Shown: positions 1 to 7,535 of the stretch, in pieces
Position numbering within the stretch: position 1 is the stretch's first letter
Layout: every line of letters starts with the position of its first letter
Assembly: GCA_029565415.1 (NCBI GenBank)
Contig: JAKQOH010000068.1
Location: forward strand, 1 to 61,216
Source: Candidatus Rifleibacteriota bacterium
Lineage (GTDB): Bacteria > Riflebacteria > Ozemobacteria > Ozemobacterales > Ozemobacteraceae
Length of the DNA stretch: 61,216 nucleotides
Direction: 5' to 3'
Translations under genes and position numbers: made by a program
The notes under the pieces: generated by a model
Databases searched by the model: none
The model's input: the letters and a program-made list of their open reading frames with translations, nothing else
What the model was told of the DNA's origin: nothing

Positions 1-1155
1 GACAAAACCGTCAACCTGCGCATCGATGACGCCGGGGTCTTCCTCGCGAATACCCCCCTATCGTATGTCGCCGCGACGAATGTGAACGCGCCTATCGACA
101 TCACGGGCACCAAAGTGGCTGGTTACGAGCTTGGACAGCTCGAAGCAACACCCAAGATGAGCAATCTCGGCTCGCTTTTCGGCAGAGTCACCCGAACCGA
201 CGGCACCCCGTATGCGAACTTCAGCTTCCAGCTGATGTATGCGGTTTCCGGTGATCCCGGAGCCAAAATCGAAAAGAAGGACATCATCACCACCGATGGC
301 CAGGGATATTTTCCGCAACTCGATCTCGAACCGGGGAAATACTATGCGACGGAAGTCAGTGCGTATCCCGAAGCTCGCACCATCGGCAACTCTCTTGTGT
401 ACGTCATCGTAGGAAAAACGTTTTCAACGGCAATGGTCACTGTCGGCGAAACGTCCCCGATGGATTTCACCGTCTCGGACACCCTTACGACGCTTCTGGC
501 CCCCGTGCTGAAATCTCCGGCCAACCTCGCCTCCTATTCCATGTATGACACGGTCGGCTTCACTTGGGCCGGCGTCGACAAAGCCACCAGTTACATTCTT
601 CAGGTCAAAACCGCACCCACGACGATCCGAGCGGGCGGCATCGATCCCTATCAGCTCACGAAATCCATTGCAGCACCCATGCCCGGTCAGGATATCACTG
701 CAACAGCAAACTTCAACAGCGTTCCTCTAGGTATCGGGTATTACATCTGGCAGGTGGGCGCCGTCGACAGCACGACGGGGAATCCGGTGTGGTCTCCCGG
801 ACAAACATTCACCATCCGGCCCCTTGTGCAAGACCTTTCACCGAATGGGAAGCTCGCTCCCCTCGGGGCATCGCCCACCGTCTTCCTCACGTGGCCGAAA
901 GACCCGAACTGTTCTCACGTCGTCATCGAAGTCTTCGATGAAGCCACCGGCGCCCTGCTTGCATTCGACAAAGCAGGCCCAACCGCTGTCGCGAACAACA
1001 CGGATCATTACGACATTATCTACGACGGGTGGGTCGGCAATGACCTTCGCTGGCCGACCGGGAAGAAGTGGCGCTGGCATGTGAAGTATTACTATAGCGG
1101 CTCAAATATTGTCATCACCAGTGAAGATGCTCATATCGAATTCGTCGCGAATTGA
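1..1155 (+). CDS. Partial surface/exported protein with Ig- or Fn3-like domains (5' end outside window)
   Basis: The frame is open from the first base, so the N-terminus lies outside the window; 384 residues are visible. Around residues 57-115 there is a carboxypeptidase-regulatory-like segment (GRVTRTDGTPYANFSF, then DGQGYF and a PGKYY turn). After it come two beta-sandwich segments with Fn3-like features, one near residues 160-275 (SPANL, FTWAGV, YYIWQVGAVD, WSPGQTF) and one up to the C-terminus (FLTWPKD, WRWHVKYY). No catalytic motif is visible. It resembles the two giant lipoproteins at 42080 and 52909, which also begin with a carboxypeptidase-regulatory-like domain, so a surface or matrix protein is the best inference. 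A strong terminator follows 16 bases after the stop. Exact function unknown. Confidence 0.75.
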   Translation, partial: DKTVNLRIDDAGVFLANTPLSYVAATNVNAPIDITGTKVAGYELGQLEATPKMSNLGSLFGRVTRTDGTPYANFSFQLMYAVSGDPGAKIEKKDIITTDGQGYFPQLDLEPGKYYATEVSAYPEARTIGNSLVYVIVGKTFSTAMVTVGETSPMDFTVSDTLTTLLAPVLKSPANLASYSMYDTVGFTWAGVDKATSYILQVKTAPTTIRAGGIDPYQLTKSIAAPMPGQDITATANFNSVPLGIGYYIWQVGAVDSTTGNPVWSPGQTFTIRPLVQDLSPNGKLAPLGASPTVFLTWPKDPNCSHVVIEVFDEATGALLAFDKAGPTAVANNTDHYDIIYDGWVGNDLRWPTGKKWRWHVKYYYSGSNIVITSEDAHIEFVAN

Positions 1156-1171
1156 TTCATAGACCGATAAG

Positions 1172-1201
1172 AAAAACGCCCGGCTTCGGCCGGGCGTTTT
1201 T
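1172..1201. terminator. Bidirectional intrinsic terminator with UUCG loop
   Basis: An 8-bp perfect stem CGCCCGGC/GCCGGGCG closes a TTCG tetraloop, flanked by A5 on the left and T5 on the right. It can therefore end transcripts of the surface protein gene (+) and of ridA (-), whose stop codons lie on either side. Confidence 0.9.
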
Positions 1202-1211
1202 CTTTCTCGCT

Positions 1212-1592
1212 TTAGCTGAAAGCGACCATTTCGATTTCGACGAGGGAGTCTTTGGGGAGTTTCGAGACCTGGATGCAGGAGCGGGCGGGGGGCTCTTTCG
1301 CGAAACGCTTTGCGTAGATCTCGTTGACGGTGGCGAAGTGGGCGAGATCGACGAGGAAGATCGTGGTTTTGACGACCTTCGCGAAGCCGGTGCCGGCGGC
1401 AGTGAGGACGGCTTCGAGGTTCTTCATGACCTGTTCGGTCTGGCCCGCGATCTCCGTCGCTTCGATCTTTCCGGAAGCCGGGACGATCGGGATCTGGCCC
1501 GAAGTGAACACGAACCCGCCGGCCTTGATGGCCTGGGAATACGGCCCGATCGCGGCTGGGGCCTTCTCCGTGGAAACAACCTGTCGTGACAT
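1212..1592 (-). CDS. ridA: RidA family enamine/imine deaminase (2-iminobutanoate/2-iminopropanoate deaminase)
   Basis: A 126-residue member of the YjgF/YER057c/UK114 family. These homotrimers hydrolyse reactive enamine/imine intermediates released by PLP enzymes such as threonine dehydratase, and so protect other PLP enzymes in the cytoplasm. Visible family features are the N-terminal APAAIGPYSQAI motif, SGQIPI, and the C-terminal ARSCIQVSKLP...VEIEMVAF stretch that contains the catalytic arginine. The start at 1592 is chosen because AAGGAG lies 9 bases upstream and the protein then has family length; a longer open frame upstream has no family similarity. It is a single-gene unit sharing a terminator with the convergent neighbour. 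Confidence in the family is high; the exact substrate is inferred. Confidence 0.95.
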   Translation of the reverse strand: MSRQVVSTEKAPAAIGPYSQAIKAGGFVFTSGQIPIVPASGKIEATEIAGQTEQVMKNLEAVLTAAGTGFAKVVKTTIFLVDLAHFATVNEIYAKRFAKEPPARSCIQVSKLPKDSLVEIEMVAFS

Positions 1593-1635
1593 GAGTGAAG
1601 ATCTCCTTTTCAACGAATGGTAACGATGACAACGG

Positions 1636-1710
1636 ACCACAGAGACACGGAGACACCGAGAAGGTCTTTTAACACTCATAGCTCCCGTAATTCTCTGTGC
1701 CTCCGTGGTT
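1636..1710. repeat. Imperfect inverted repeat of the CCACAGAGACAC type
   Basis: The left arm starts at 1636 (ACCACAGAGACACGGAGA). The right arm at 1691-1710, read on the other strand, is AACCACGGAGGCACAGAGAA. About 15 of 18 aligned positions match, separated by about 35 bases. Related CCACAGAGACACAGAG palindromes are widespread dispersed repeats in environmental bacteria. It lies between ridA and the next gene. Confidence 0.5.
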
Positions 1711-1820
1711 CAATCTCCCAGGGCGAATGATGGCACTTGTAAAACGAAGCGTCAAGAGACGGGCGATTTGTTCCGATAGGGGCGATAACCCGTTTCCGTA
1801 CCGGAAACCGGCGGCGCGGT

Positions 1821-1850
1821 TTGCCCTGCGAGCCGCGTCGGATGTAGAAT
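1821..1850 (+). promoter_or_regulatory. Possible sigma-70 promoter for the 1876-5779 operon
   Basis: TTGCCC (1821-1826), an 18-base spacer and TAGAAT (1845-1850). The predicted start would lie about 20 bases before the GGAGGG ribosome site of the first gene. The -35 box matches 4 of 6 consensus bases, so this is a moderate call. Confidence 0.35.
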
Positions 1851-1875
1851 GTCATGAATGGAGGGCCACCGACCC

Positions 1876-2424
1876 ATGATCCTCAACCGTCGCTGGGTGA
1901 AACTGCTATCCCTGGCCGCGCTCCTGTTCCAGGCCGATCCCGCGCCCGCGATCCAGGAAATCAAGGAGACGATGATCGTCACGAAGACGATGCACGAGTC
2001 TCTCGAGATGTGCAAGACGCTCCTCAAGACCGCGCATTTCATGGCCGAAGAGGCCCATCCCTTCACGCATCCCCGGCACCAGGCCCGGTACCGGTTCGCG
2101 CCCTCCGACAAGAAGGCGCGCGCGGTGCTCAACTCGTCCCGGGGCCTCGCCTCGCGGTTCCATCTGCTGATGGGCGTCCTGTGCCAGATTCCGATGCCCA
2201 CCCGCGACACCATCATGAAAGCCGGCCTCACCTCGGCCGACAACCTCTCCTCCTACGCCAAACGCGCCCTGCGAGCCATCAAGGACGGGAATCACGCCCT
2301 GTATCTCGCATCGGCTCAGGGCATCGAAAAGGAAGCCTTCGCCGTCGAACAGATCCTCAAGGATCTCGAAGACGCCGTCAATGAATCCATCAGGGAAAGC
2401 GACGCACGCAAAGAAGATCTGTGA
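1876..2424 (+). CDS. Small exported alpha-helical protein of unknown function
   Basis: 182 residues. An N-terminal Arg-Arg followed by a short hydrophobic stretch (WVKLLSLAALLF) and PAPA looks like a Sec signal peptide. The rest is predicted helical, rich in Lys, Ala and Leu, with no recognised motif. The start at 1876 is preferred over the in-frame ATG at 1858 because GGAGGG sits about 10 bases upstream of 1876 and would lie inside the longer reading. The gene is followed after 17 bases by the TPR gene, so the two are probably co-transcribed. I do not recognise a family. Confidence 0.7.
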   Translation: MILNRRWVKLLSLAALLFQADPAPAIQEIKETMIVTKTMHESLEMCKTLLKTAHFMAEEAHPFTHPRHQARYRFAPSDKKARAVLNSSRGLASRFHLLMGVLCQIPMPTRDTIMKAGLTSADNLSSYAKRALRAIKDGNHALYLASAQGIEKEAFAVEQILKDLEDAVNESIRESDARKEDL

Positions 2425-2441
2425 GCGTCCGAGGAGGTCGC

Positions 2442-3890
2442 ATGGTTCCCTTCCGCCCCGCCGCCCATCGTTTCGCGGCTCTGCTACTCACGCTGCTTCC
2501 CGCGGCCGGGCCGGCCATCGCGGCTCCCGAGACCGCTTCCCCCCCTGCCGTCGTGCAGTCTTCCGGGGTGACGACCTCGAAGCAGCTCGCCCGTGAGCTG
2601 ATCCGCGACGGGTTGAACAGCCTGCTGCTCGAACAGAACCAGAAGGCCGAAGAGGCCTTCCTGAAAGCGAAGACGCTGGATCCCTACTCGGAGGAGGCGT
2701 ACAACTTCCTCGGTCTTCTGTATCTGCAGCAGAACCTCCCCCAGAAAGCCGAGGACATGCTGCGGCGCGCGATCGCGATCGAGCCGATGTATGCCGAGGC
2801 CCTGCGCAACCTGGGCAAGCTGTATCTGCAGCAGGAGCGGTATGGGGAAGCGGCGACCTACCTGCACCGGACGCTCGCGGTCGACAAGAACCAGCCCTAC
2901 ACCTCGTATCTGCTCGGGATGGCCCTGTATTTCGACGGGAAGCCGGAGCAGGCCGTCAAGGCTTACGAGGATGCGTTCGAGCTCGACGCGAATCTGCCCC
3001 CCGAGGCTCATTACAACCTCGGCGTGGCCTACCATGAGACCTCACGGTATCTCGACGCCGTGCGGGAGTATGAAGCCGTGCTGCGATCGGATCCCGAGCA
3101 CGTGAACGCCCTCAACAACCTGGGCCTCGTCTACTCGGTGATCGGGGAAAAGGACCGCGCGATCGAGCTGTTCAACCGGGTTCTCGCGATCGAGCCGTCG
3201 AACGCGAAGGCGCGGATCAATCTCGGCAACGTGTATCTCGGGACGAAGGATCTGGTCGAGGCGGAGAAGATCTACCGCAGCGCGATCGCGACGGACCAGG
3301 CGGACATCAGCCCCCAGTTGAATCTCGGGGTCGTCTACTTCGAGAAAGGGGATTTCGACCAGGCCCGGCGCGAGTGGGAAGCGCTGCTGGAGCGGGATCC
3401 GAACAACCTGCGGGTTCTGTCGGTGATGGGCTCGGCTTTTCTCGAGAAAAAGAAATACGACGATGCGATCCGGGTATTCGGGCGGATGGTCGAGCTGATG
3501 CCGGACAACGGCAGCCTGGCGAACACGCTCGGCTACCTGCTGGCGGACCAGAATCGTGAGCTGGAGCGGGCCGGCAAGCTCATCGACCGGGCGATCGAGC
3601 TCGACAAGCCGAACCGGGCGACGTATCTGGATTCGCTCGCCTGGGTGCGGTACCGGCAGGGGAAGCTCGAAGAGGCCCGCAATCTCCAGGAAAAGGCGCT
3701 CAGCATCTTCCGGATCTCGCACGAGCCCATCTCGAGCGAGGTGCATCTGCACATGGGCCGCATCTACGAGAAGCTGTCGAAGAAGGAGCTGGCGGCCGGA
3801 GCGTATGAGAATGCCGTGAAGAGCGGCACGGATCCCGAGATCGTCCGGCTCGCCTCGGAAAGCCTCGCCACCCTCGGCCAGAAGCCATGA
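2442..3890 (+). CDS. Exported TPR-repeat protein
   Basis: 482 residues. A signal peptide (about residues 1-28: basic start, LLLTLLPAAGPAIAAP) is followed by roughly a dozen tandem 34-residue tetratricopeptide repeats from about residue 40 to the C-terminus. The repeats show the usual A..Y..LG..Y....Y..A...Y..AL pattern (for example YNFLGLLYLQQN, HYNLGVAYHET, LNNLGLVYSVIG). TPR arrays are protein-binding scaffolds, so a periplasmic or outer-membrane assembly role is likely but not specified. The start at 2442 has GAGGAGG 4 bases upstream; the in-frame GTG at 2421 would include this ribosome site. The stop overlaps the start of the next gene by 4 bases, which implies coupling with the presenilin-like membrane protein. 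Confidence 0.9.
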   Translation: MVPFRPAAHRFAALLLTLLPAAGPAIAAPETASPPAVVQSSGVTTSKQLARELIRDGLNSLLLEQNQKAEEAFLKAKTLDPYSEEAYNFLGLLYLQQNLPQKAEDMLRRAIAIEPMYAEALRNLGKLYLQQERYGEAATYLHRTLAVDKNQPYTSYLLGMALYFDGKPEQAVKAYEDAFELDANLPPEAHYNLGVAYHETSRYLDAVREYEAVLRSDPEHVNALNNLGLVYSVIGEKDRAIELFNRVLAIEPSNAKARINLGNVYLGTKDLVEAEKIYRSAIATDQADISPQLNLGVVYFEKGDFDQARREWEALLERDPNNLRVLSVMGSAFLEKKKYDDAIRVFGRMVELMPDNGSLANTLGYLLADQNRELERAGKLIDRAIELDKPNRATYLDSLAWVRYRQGKLEEARNLQEKALSIFRISHEPISSEVHLHMGRIYEKLSKKELAAGAYENAVKSGTDPEIVRLASESLATLGQKP

Positions 3891-4876
3891 CCGGGGAGCC
3901 CTCGGGCACGGGCAGGCCGCTGGCTCTGGCGGTTTTCGCCTGGGCCGCCTGCTTTCTGGGGGCGTTGGCGGCAGGTCCCGCCCTGCCGGCCTGGTCGCGC
4001 ACCACGGCGCTTTTTCTGTCGGCGGCGGCGCTCGTTGCCCTGTCGATCGGCATCGTGGCCGCCGGAACCCGGCTGCGGTGGCACCGAACGGCGTATCTTG
4101 CGGCGGGCGCGGTCGGCCTCGTGCTGGTCGTACTCCTGGCAAAGCCTCTCGTCGCGCGGGGCCGGGTGATCGATCGCGCATCCGCTGCGCCGGGAGCGGT
4201 TGCCCTGGCCTCGGTCGCCCACGCCGTGACGCCGGTCGCGCTGGGCAGCGACGGCATGGTCCAGTTTCGCAATGCCGTGTACGGCGCCATTTCGGACCAT
4301 CTCGAGGCGGGCGCTCCCGAGCCGCCCGCCGGCATCCTGGCCCTTGCCCTCGCCCAGCTCCTGCTCGCGGCGGGAGTCGGGCTCTGGATCGGCACCGGCA
4401 TCGACGAACCGGCGCATCTCATTCCGATCGCGCTGGTGGCCACGTTTGCCGACATCTGGAGCGTTTCGGCCGGCGCCACGGCGGTGATCATCCGGAGCGA
4501 GCAGATCCATTATTTTCTGCTCCGGTTCCCGCTGCTGGGAGGGCCTGAGCCGGCGATTCCCTTCCTCATCGGGTTGACGGATTTCCTGTTTTTTGGCATT
4601 TTCTACCAGGCAGCCCTCCGATTCGATCTCGGTGGCCGCCGGAATCTCGTCCTGCTTGCGGCGTCCTTCGTGATCGCCGTCTCGAGCGCTTTGCTGGCCG
4701 GAATCGGACTTCCCGTCCTCCCCTTCATGGGCCTGCTGTTCGTGGCCGGCAACTGGGGCCGCCTCCAGATGAAACGGGAGGATCTGAAGCAGACGGTGCT
4801 GTTTCTGGCAGGGATTCTTCTGGTCTTTCTCGCGGTCACCCATCTGCTTCCGCTCCTGCGCGGCCGACCCGGCTGA
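3887..4876 (+). CDS. Polytopic membrane protein with presenilin-like (GxGD protease-like) motifs
   Basis: 329 residues with about nine predicted membrane segments. I do not recognise a standard bacterial family. The C-terminal half shows the three landmarks of presenilin/signal-peptide-peptidase proteases (MEROPS A22) in the right order. They are an Asp in a hydrophobic segment (ATFADIWSV, D189), a GLTDFLFF motif (D232; consensus GxGD followed by F.F), and LPVLP at 275-279, like the PAL(P) motif of the last helix. The D232-to-PAL spacing of about 44 residues is close to that in known members. The third motif position is Thr rather than Gly (GLTD). The upstream overlap with an exported TPR gene and the downstream dapF suggest an envelope role. 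A divergent protease or a catalytically dead relative are both possible; this is inference from motifs only. Confidence 0.6.
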   Translation: MTGEPSGTGRPLALAVFAWAACFLGALAAGPALPAWSRTTALFLSAAALVALSIGIVAAGTRLRWHRTAYLAAGAVGLVLVVLLAKPLVARGRVIDRASAAPGAVALASVAHAVTPVALGSDGMVQFRNAVYGAISDHLEAGAPEPPAGILALALAQLLLAAGVGLWIGTGIDEPAHLIPIALVATFADIWSVSAGATAVIIRSEQIHYFLLRFPLLGGPEPAIPFLIGLTDFLFFGIFYQAALRFDLGGRRNLVLLAASFVIAVSSALLAGIGLPVLPFMGLLFVAGNWGRLQMKREDLKQTVLFLAGILLVFLAVTHLLPLLRGRPG

Positions 4877-4909
4877 CGCGCATCACCACCACTCTCGAGA
4901 GGAGTTTCC

Positions 4910-5779
4910 ATGTACTCGTTTTACAAAATGCACGGTCTCGGCAATCACTTCGTGTTTTTCGATGAAATGGGTCAGGACTGTTCGAGGCTGAAAAAGCCCC
5001 GTATCATCCAGCTTCTCTGCGATCAGCGGCGCGGCATCGGCGCCGACGGGGTGATCTTCATCACCGACCCCCGCGATCCGAAGCACCACTGCCGGATGCA
5101 GATGTTCAACATCGACGGCACCGAGGCCGAGATGTGCGGAAACGCGATCCGCGGCGTCGCCCACCTGTTCCGGACCCACTGTCTCGGCATCGAGCCGGTT
5201 CTGATCGAAACCGGCGGCGGCCTGCGGGAAGTGCGGTCGGAAGGCGCAAAGGACGGCACGGCATACTACCGGGTCGAAATGGGGCCGGCGACGTTCGACC
5301 TCATCCCGACGGGCGAGCTGGTTCCGGAGAAGGCGCGCAAACCTCTCGACTGGGAGGGGGAGCGTCTCGATCCGATCTACGTCAACGTCGGCAATCCCCA
5401 CGCGGTGCTGTTCGTCAGCAAGCCCTGGGGCGAGGACGAGATGGTGCGGGTCGGAGCTTGGCTCGAGACGCATGCGAACCATCCGCGCCGGATCAACGTC
5501 GAGTTCGTGGAGGTCCTCTCGCCGCATGAAGTGCGCGTGCACGTCTGGGAACGCGGCTGCGGCATGACGCAGGCCTGCGGAACGGGCGCCACGGCCGTCA
5601 CGGCGGCCGGGATCAAGGCCGGCAAGCTCCAGTCGCCGGTGACGGTGCACATGCCGGGCGGGGATCTCTCGATCTCCCAGGAAAAAAACGGTACGTTATA
5701 TATGGCCGGCCCCATCCAGGAAGTGGCGGCGGGACGCCTGAGCGGCGCGTTCCTGCACACGCTCCAGGCCCTGGGCTGA
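4910..5779 (+). CDS. dapF: Diaminopimelate epimerase
   Basis: 289 residues, typical length. DapF interconverts LL- and meso-diaminopimelate by a two-cysteine, cofactor-free mechanism in the lysine and peptidoglycan pathway. Both catalytic cysteines are in their conserved contexts: C76 in EMCGNAIRG and C223 in ACGTGATAV. The N-terminal FYKMHGLGNHFV and the GNPHAV motif also fit. The ATG at 4910 has AGAGGAG about 6 bases upstream. It lies 33 bases after the membrane protein gene and probably ends that operon. It implies meso-DAP in the cell wall. Confidence 0.97.
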   Translation: MYSFYKMHGLGNHFVFFDEMGQDCSRLKKPRIIQLLCDQRRGIGADGVIFITDPRDPKHHCRMQMFNIDGTEAEMCGNAIRGVAHLFRTHCLGIEPVLIETGGGLREVRSEGAKDGTAYYRVEMGPATFDLIPTGELVPEKARKPLDWEGERLDPIYVNVGNPHAVLFVSKPWGEDEMVRVGAWLETHANHPRRINVEFVEVLSPHEVRVHVWERGCGMTQACGTGATAVTAAGIKAGKLQSPVTVHMPGGDLSISQEKNGTLYMAGPIQEVAAGRLSGAFLHTLQALG

Positions 5780-5908
5780 GAGGGATCGCCAGCGACGGGC
5801 TCCTGCTGAATGCAGGTGCGGAGCTGTCGTATCATCCGGGCCATCGGCGGATCGGTTTCCGATGTCCGGTGAGCCGGCGCGGTTCGTGATGTTCGGAAGA
5901 GGTGTGAT

Positions 5909-7447
5909 ATGAGAGGCCGGAACGGATTCGGCGGCGTGGTTGCGGCACTGGTCACCGCGTGGTTCCTGGCGGCGGGAACGATGCCGGCGCGGGCGATCGT
6001 ACGCCAGACGGCGGTTGCGGACCAGTTCTATCCCGGCGATCCGGTCCGGCTCGAGCGCACGCTCGACGAGCTGTTTGCCGCTGCCGGGACGGTTCCCGCC
6101 GTCGCAACCTCATCGAAGCTGGTCGGTCTGATCGTTCCCCATGCGGGGTATCCGTATTCCGGGAAAACCGCCGCAAAAGCGTTCGGCACGATCGCCGGGC
6201 AGGTATTCGATAGGATATATATCATGGGCGTCGATCACCGGTCGGGCGCTCCGACGATCTCGGCCTGGCCGGACGGGGCCTATGACACGCCTCTCGGGCC
6301 GGTTCCCGTCGACGCCAGCGCGACGTTCGGGCTGCTGGAGGCGGGGATCTGCGTTCCCGATCCGGCCCAGCATGCCGAGGAGCACTCGATCGAGGTCGTG
6401 CTGCCGTTTTACATCAGGGCGGTCGGACTGCGGCCGGCCGTGTTCCTGAGCATCGGCGGCGGGCCTTCCAACGGGCGTCTGCTCGGCCGGGAGCTTCAGC
6501 GACAACTCACGGGATTCCCGGGAAGATCGCTTCTGATCGCTTCCTGCGACTGGTCGCATTACCATCCCGCCACGGCGGCGGCGGCGCTGGATGCACGGGG
6601 CCTCGAATCCGTGCGGGCGCTGGATCCCGACGGTCTTGTCGGGGCCTGCGAAACGGGCGCAACGGAGCTGTGCGGGCTGAGCGGGGTCACGGCCCTGCTC
6701 GAGGTGATGAAGGCGGCATCGGCGCGTGTGACGGTGCTCGAACGGACCGACTCGGGCGAAGCGACCGGGGACCGGGATCATGTGGTGGGATACGCCGCCG
6801 TCGTCTTCGAGGCGGCGGCAGGTCTGCCGGGAGAAAGGGCCGAGAGACGCCCTTCCCCGAAACCGGAACGAACGGAGGATCGGATGAACGCCTTTCACAA
6901 GGAAGCCCTCACGGCGGTGCGAACGACGCTCGAGGCGGTTCTGAACGGGAAGCCGAAGCCCGTCCTGGAGCTGAAGGATCCGCGTTTCGGCGAGAAATGC
7001 GGGGTGTTCGTGACGCTCAAGGTGGCGGGCGAACTGCGCGGCTGCATCGGTCTCATCGAGGGCCGGGAGGCTCTGGCGAGCGGCATCCAGGAGATGGCGA
7101 TCGCCGCGGCGACGGAGGATCCCCGCTTCGAACCGGTCGAGGCGGCCGAGCTGTCGAAGATCGACATCGAGATCTCGGTTCTTTCCCCGATGATTCCGGT
7201 GACGAAGCTGGAGGAGATCGAGGTCGGCCGCGACGGGCTGCTGCTGCGGAAGTATCCGGGATCGGGACTGCTTCTGCCGCAGGTACCGACCGAGTACGGC
7301 TGGGATCGCGACACGTTCCTGAATCATCTGTGCCTCAAGGCGGGTCTGCCGCCCGGCAGCCATCTCGGGCCAGACGGGAAGAGCCTCGCACCGGATGCGA
7401 AATTGTGGCGGTTCACGGCCGAAGTGTTCGGGGAAAAGCCCGAGTAG
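5909..7447 (+). CDS. Exported Memo-AMMECR1 fusion (AmmeMemoRadiSam system proteins B and A in one chain)
   Basis: 512 residues. A signal peptide (about 1-30, AALVTAWFLAAGTMPARA) precedes a Memo-like domain (about 35-310) with HAGYPYSG, a DHRSG motif, EHSIEVVLPF and CDWSHYH, which supply the metal-binding His/Cys set of the Memo/LigB-like family. An AMMECR1 domain (about 330-512) follows, with the diagnostic LRGCIG motif. In many prokaryotes Memo, AMMECR1 and a radical SAM protein are neighbours in the uncharacterised AmmeMemoRadiSam system; no radical SAM gene is visible here. A GGAGG followed by an in-frame ATG at 6884 sits exactly at the domain junction, so a free 187-residue AMMECR1 could also be made. 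Main start: ATG 5909 after GGAAGAGGTG. Domain identities are firm; the biochemical role is unknown. Confidence 0.9.
   Translation: MRGRNGFGGVVAALVTAWFLAAGTMPARAIVRQTAVADQFYPGDPVRLERTLDELFAAAGTVPAVATSSKLVGLIVPHAGYPYSGKTAAKAFGTIAGQVFDRIYIMGVDHRSGAPTISAWPDGAYDTPLGPVPVDASATFGLLEAGICVPDPAQHAEEHSIEVVLPFYIRAVGLRPAVFLSIGGGPSNGRLLGRELQRQLTGFPGRSLLIASCDWSHYHPATAAAALDARGLESVRALDPDGLVGACETGATELCGLSGVTALLEVMKAASARVTVLERTDSGEATGDRDHVVGYAAVVFEAAAGLPGERAERRPSPKPERTEDRMNAFHKEALTAVRTTLEAVLNGKPKPVLELKDPRFGEKCGVFVTLKVAGELRGCIGLIEGREALASGIQEMAIAAATEDPRFEPVEAAELSKIDIEISVLSPMIPVTKLEEIEVGRDGLLLRKYPGSGLLLPQVPTEYGWDRDTFLNHLCLKAGLPPGSHLGPDGKSLAPDAKLWRFTAEVFGEKPE
6874..6886 (+). promoter_or_regulatory. Internal ribosome-binding site and in-frame ATG at the Memo/AMMECR1 junction
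   Basis: GGAGG (6874-6878), a 5-base spacer and ATG (6884-6886), in frame with the fusion. Translation from here would give MNAFHKEALTAV..., the expected beginning of a stand-alone AMMECR1 protein of 187 residues lacking the signal peptide. Confidence 0.5.
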
Positions 7448-7476
7448 TGGACGCTTTCCCTGTTGTCTGCTAGACT
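7448..7476 (+). promoter_or_regulatory. Probable extended -10 promoter for pseudopilin cluster 1
   Basis: TGGACG (7448-7453), a 17-base spacer and TAGACT (7471-7476), preceded by TGC, giving an extended -10 (TGCTAGACT). It begins right after the stop of the Memo-AMMECR1 gene and about 60 bases before the first pseudopilin ATG. Confidence 0.45.
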
Positions 7477-7535
7477 GGAGAGTACATGAGGCATCCGGCT
7501 GCCCGTAGCGAATGGCAGCGGAAAGGAGAGTGACC

